Source of the DNA: Saccharicrinis sp041595375
GTDB taxonomy: Bacteria; Bacteroidota; Bacteroidia; Bacteroidales; Marinilabiliaceae
Assembly: GCA_041595375.1 (NCBI GenBank)
Contig: JBFHKL010000280.1
Span: 1-5,455 of the forward strand
Direction of reading: 5' to 3'
DNA length: 5,455 nucleotides
The translations under genes were made by a program, and so were the position numbers. Positions 5,435 to 5,455 of the stretch are shown here, piece by piece. Below the pieces are notes generated by a model. The model was given only the letters and a program-made list of their open reading frames with translations. It searched no databases and was not told where the DNA came from. Numbering within the stretch: the stretch's first letter is position 1; each line of letters starts with the position of its first letter.

Positions 5435-5455
5435 GATTTAGAAGTTAATAATAAC

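Overview
The window looks like part of an exopolysaccharide or capsule gene cluster from an AT-rich member of the Bacteroidota. That assignment is an inference. It rests on the close-packed + strand genes without Shine-Dalgarno sequences at usable spacing, the style of the CysD and CysN proteins, and an ORF of the four-helix-bundle (23S rRNA intervening-sequence protein) family set between short repeats. All five recognisable cluster genes and the inserted ORF lie on the + strand. I saw no tRNA, rRNA, CRISPR array or transposase.

Layout. Positions 1-776 hold the C-terminal part of a Wzz/GumC-type polysaccharide chain-length regulator. One base later comes cysC (778-1383, APS kinase), and four bases after that cysD (1388-2299, small subunit of ATP sulfurylase). 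From about 2300 to 2763 there is a compact insert. It consists of a 123-residue four-helix-bundle protein gene (2379-2750) bracketed by degenerate hexamer repeats, GGTTRA-like on the left and AACCTC-like on the right, which can form a local hairpin and a long-range stem. About 20 bases later cysN begins (2784-4670). It encodes the GTPase subunit of ATP sulfurylase with an extra C-terminal APS-kinase-like domain whose key motifs are degraded. After a 59-base gap there is an SGNH/GDSL-hydrolase-like gene (4730-5434), visibly richer in A and T than the cys genes.

How the genes work together. CysD plus CysN make APS from sulfate and ATP with GTP hydrolysis, and the stand-alone CysC phosphorylates APS to PAPS. 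No PAPS or APS reductase is visible. The nearest genes are a chain-length regulator and a possible carbohydrate esterase or acyltransferase. The simplest reading is that the PAPS feeds a sulfotransferase that decorates the exported polysaccharide, but no sulfotransferase lies in the window and the flanks would have to show one.

Two points deserve most attention. The first is the transposase-less, repeat-bounded insert between the genes of two subunits of one enzyme, placed so that neither reading frame is broken. The second is the CysN-fused kinase domain that has lost the Walker A Ser/Thr and other conserved residues while an intact CysC sits in the same operon, which suggests a regulatory or structural role rather than catalysis.
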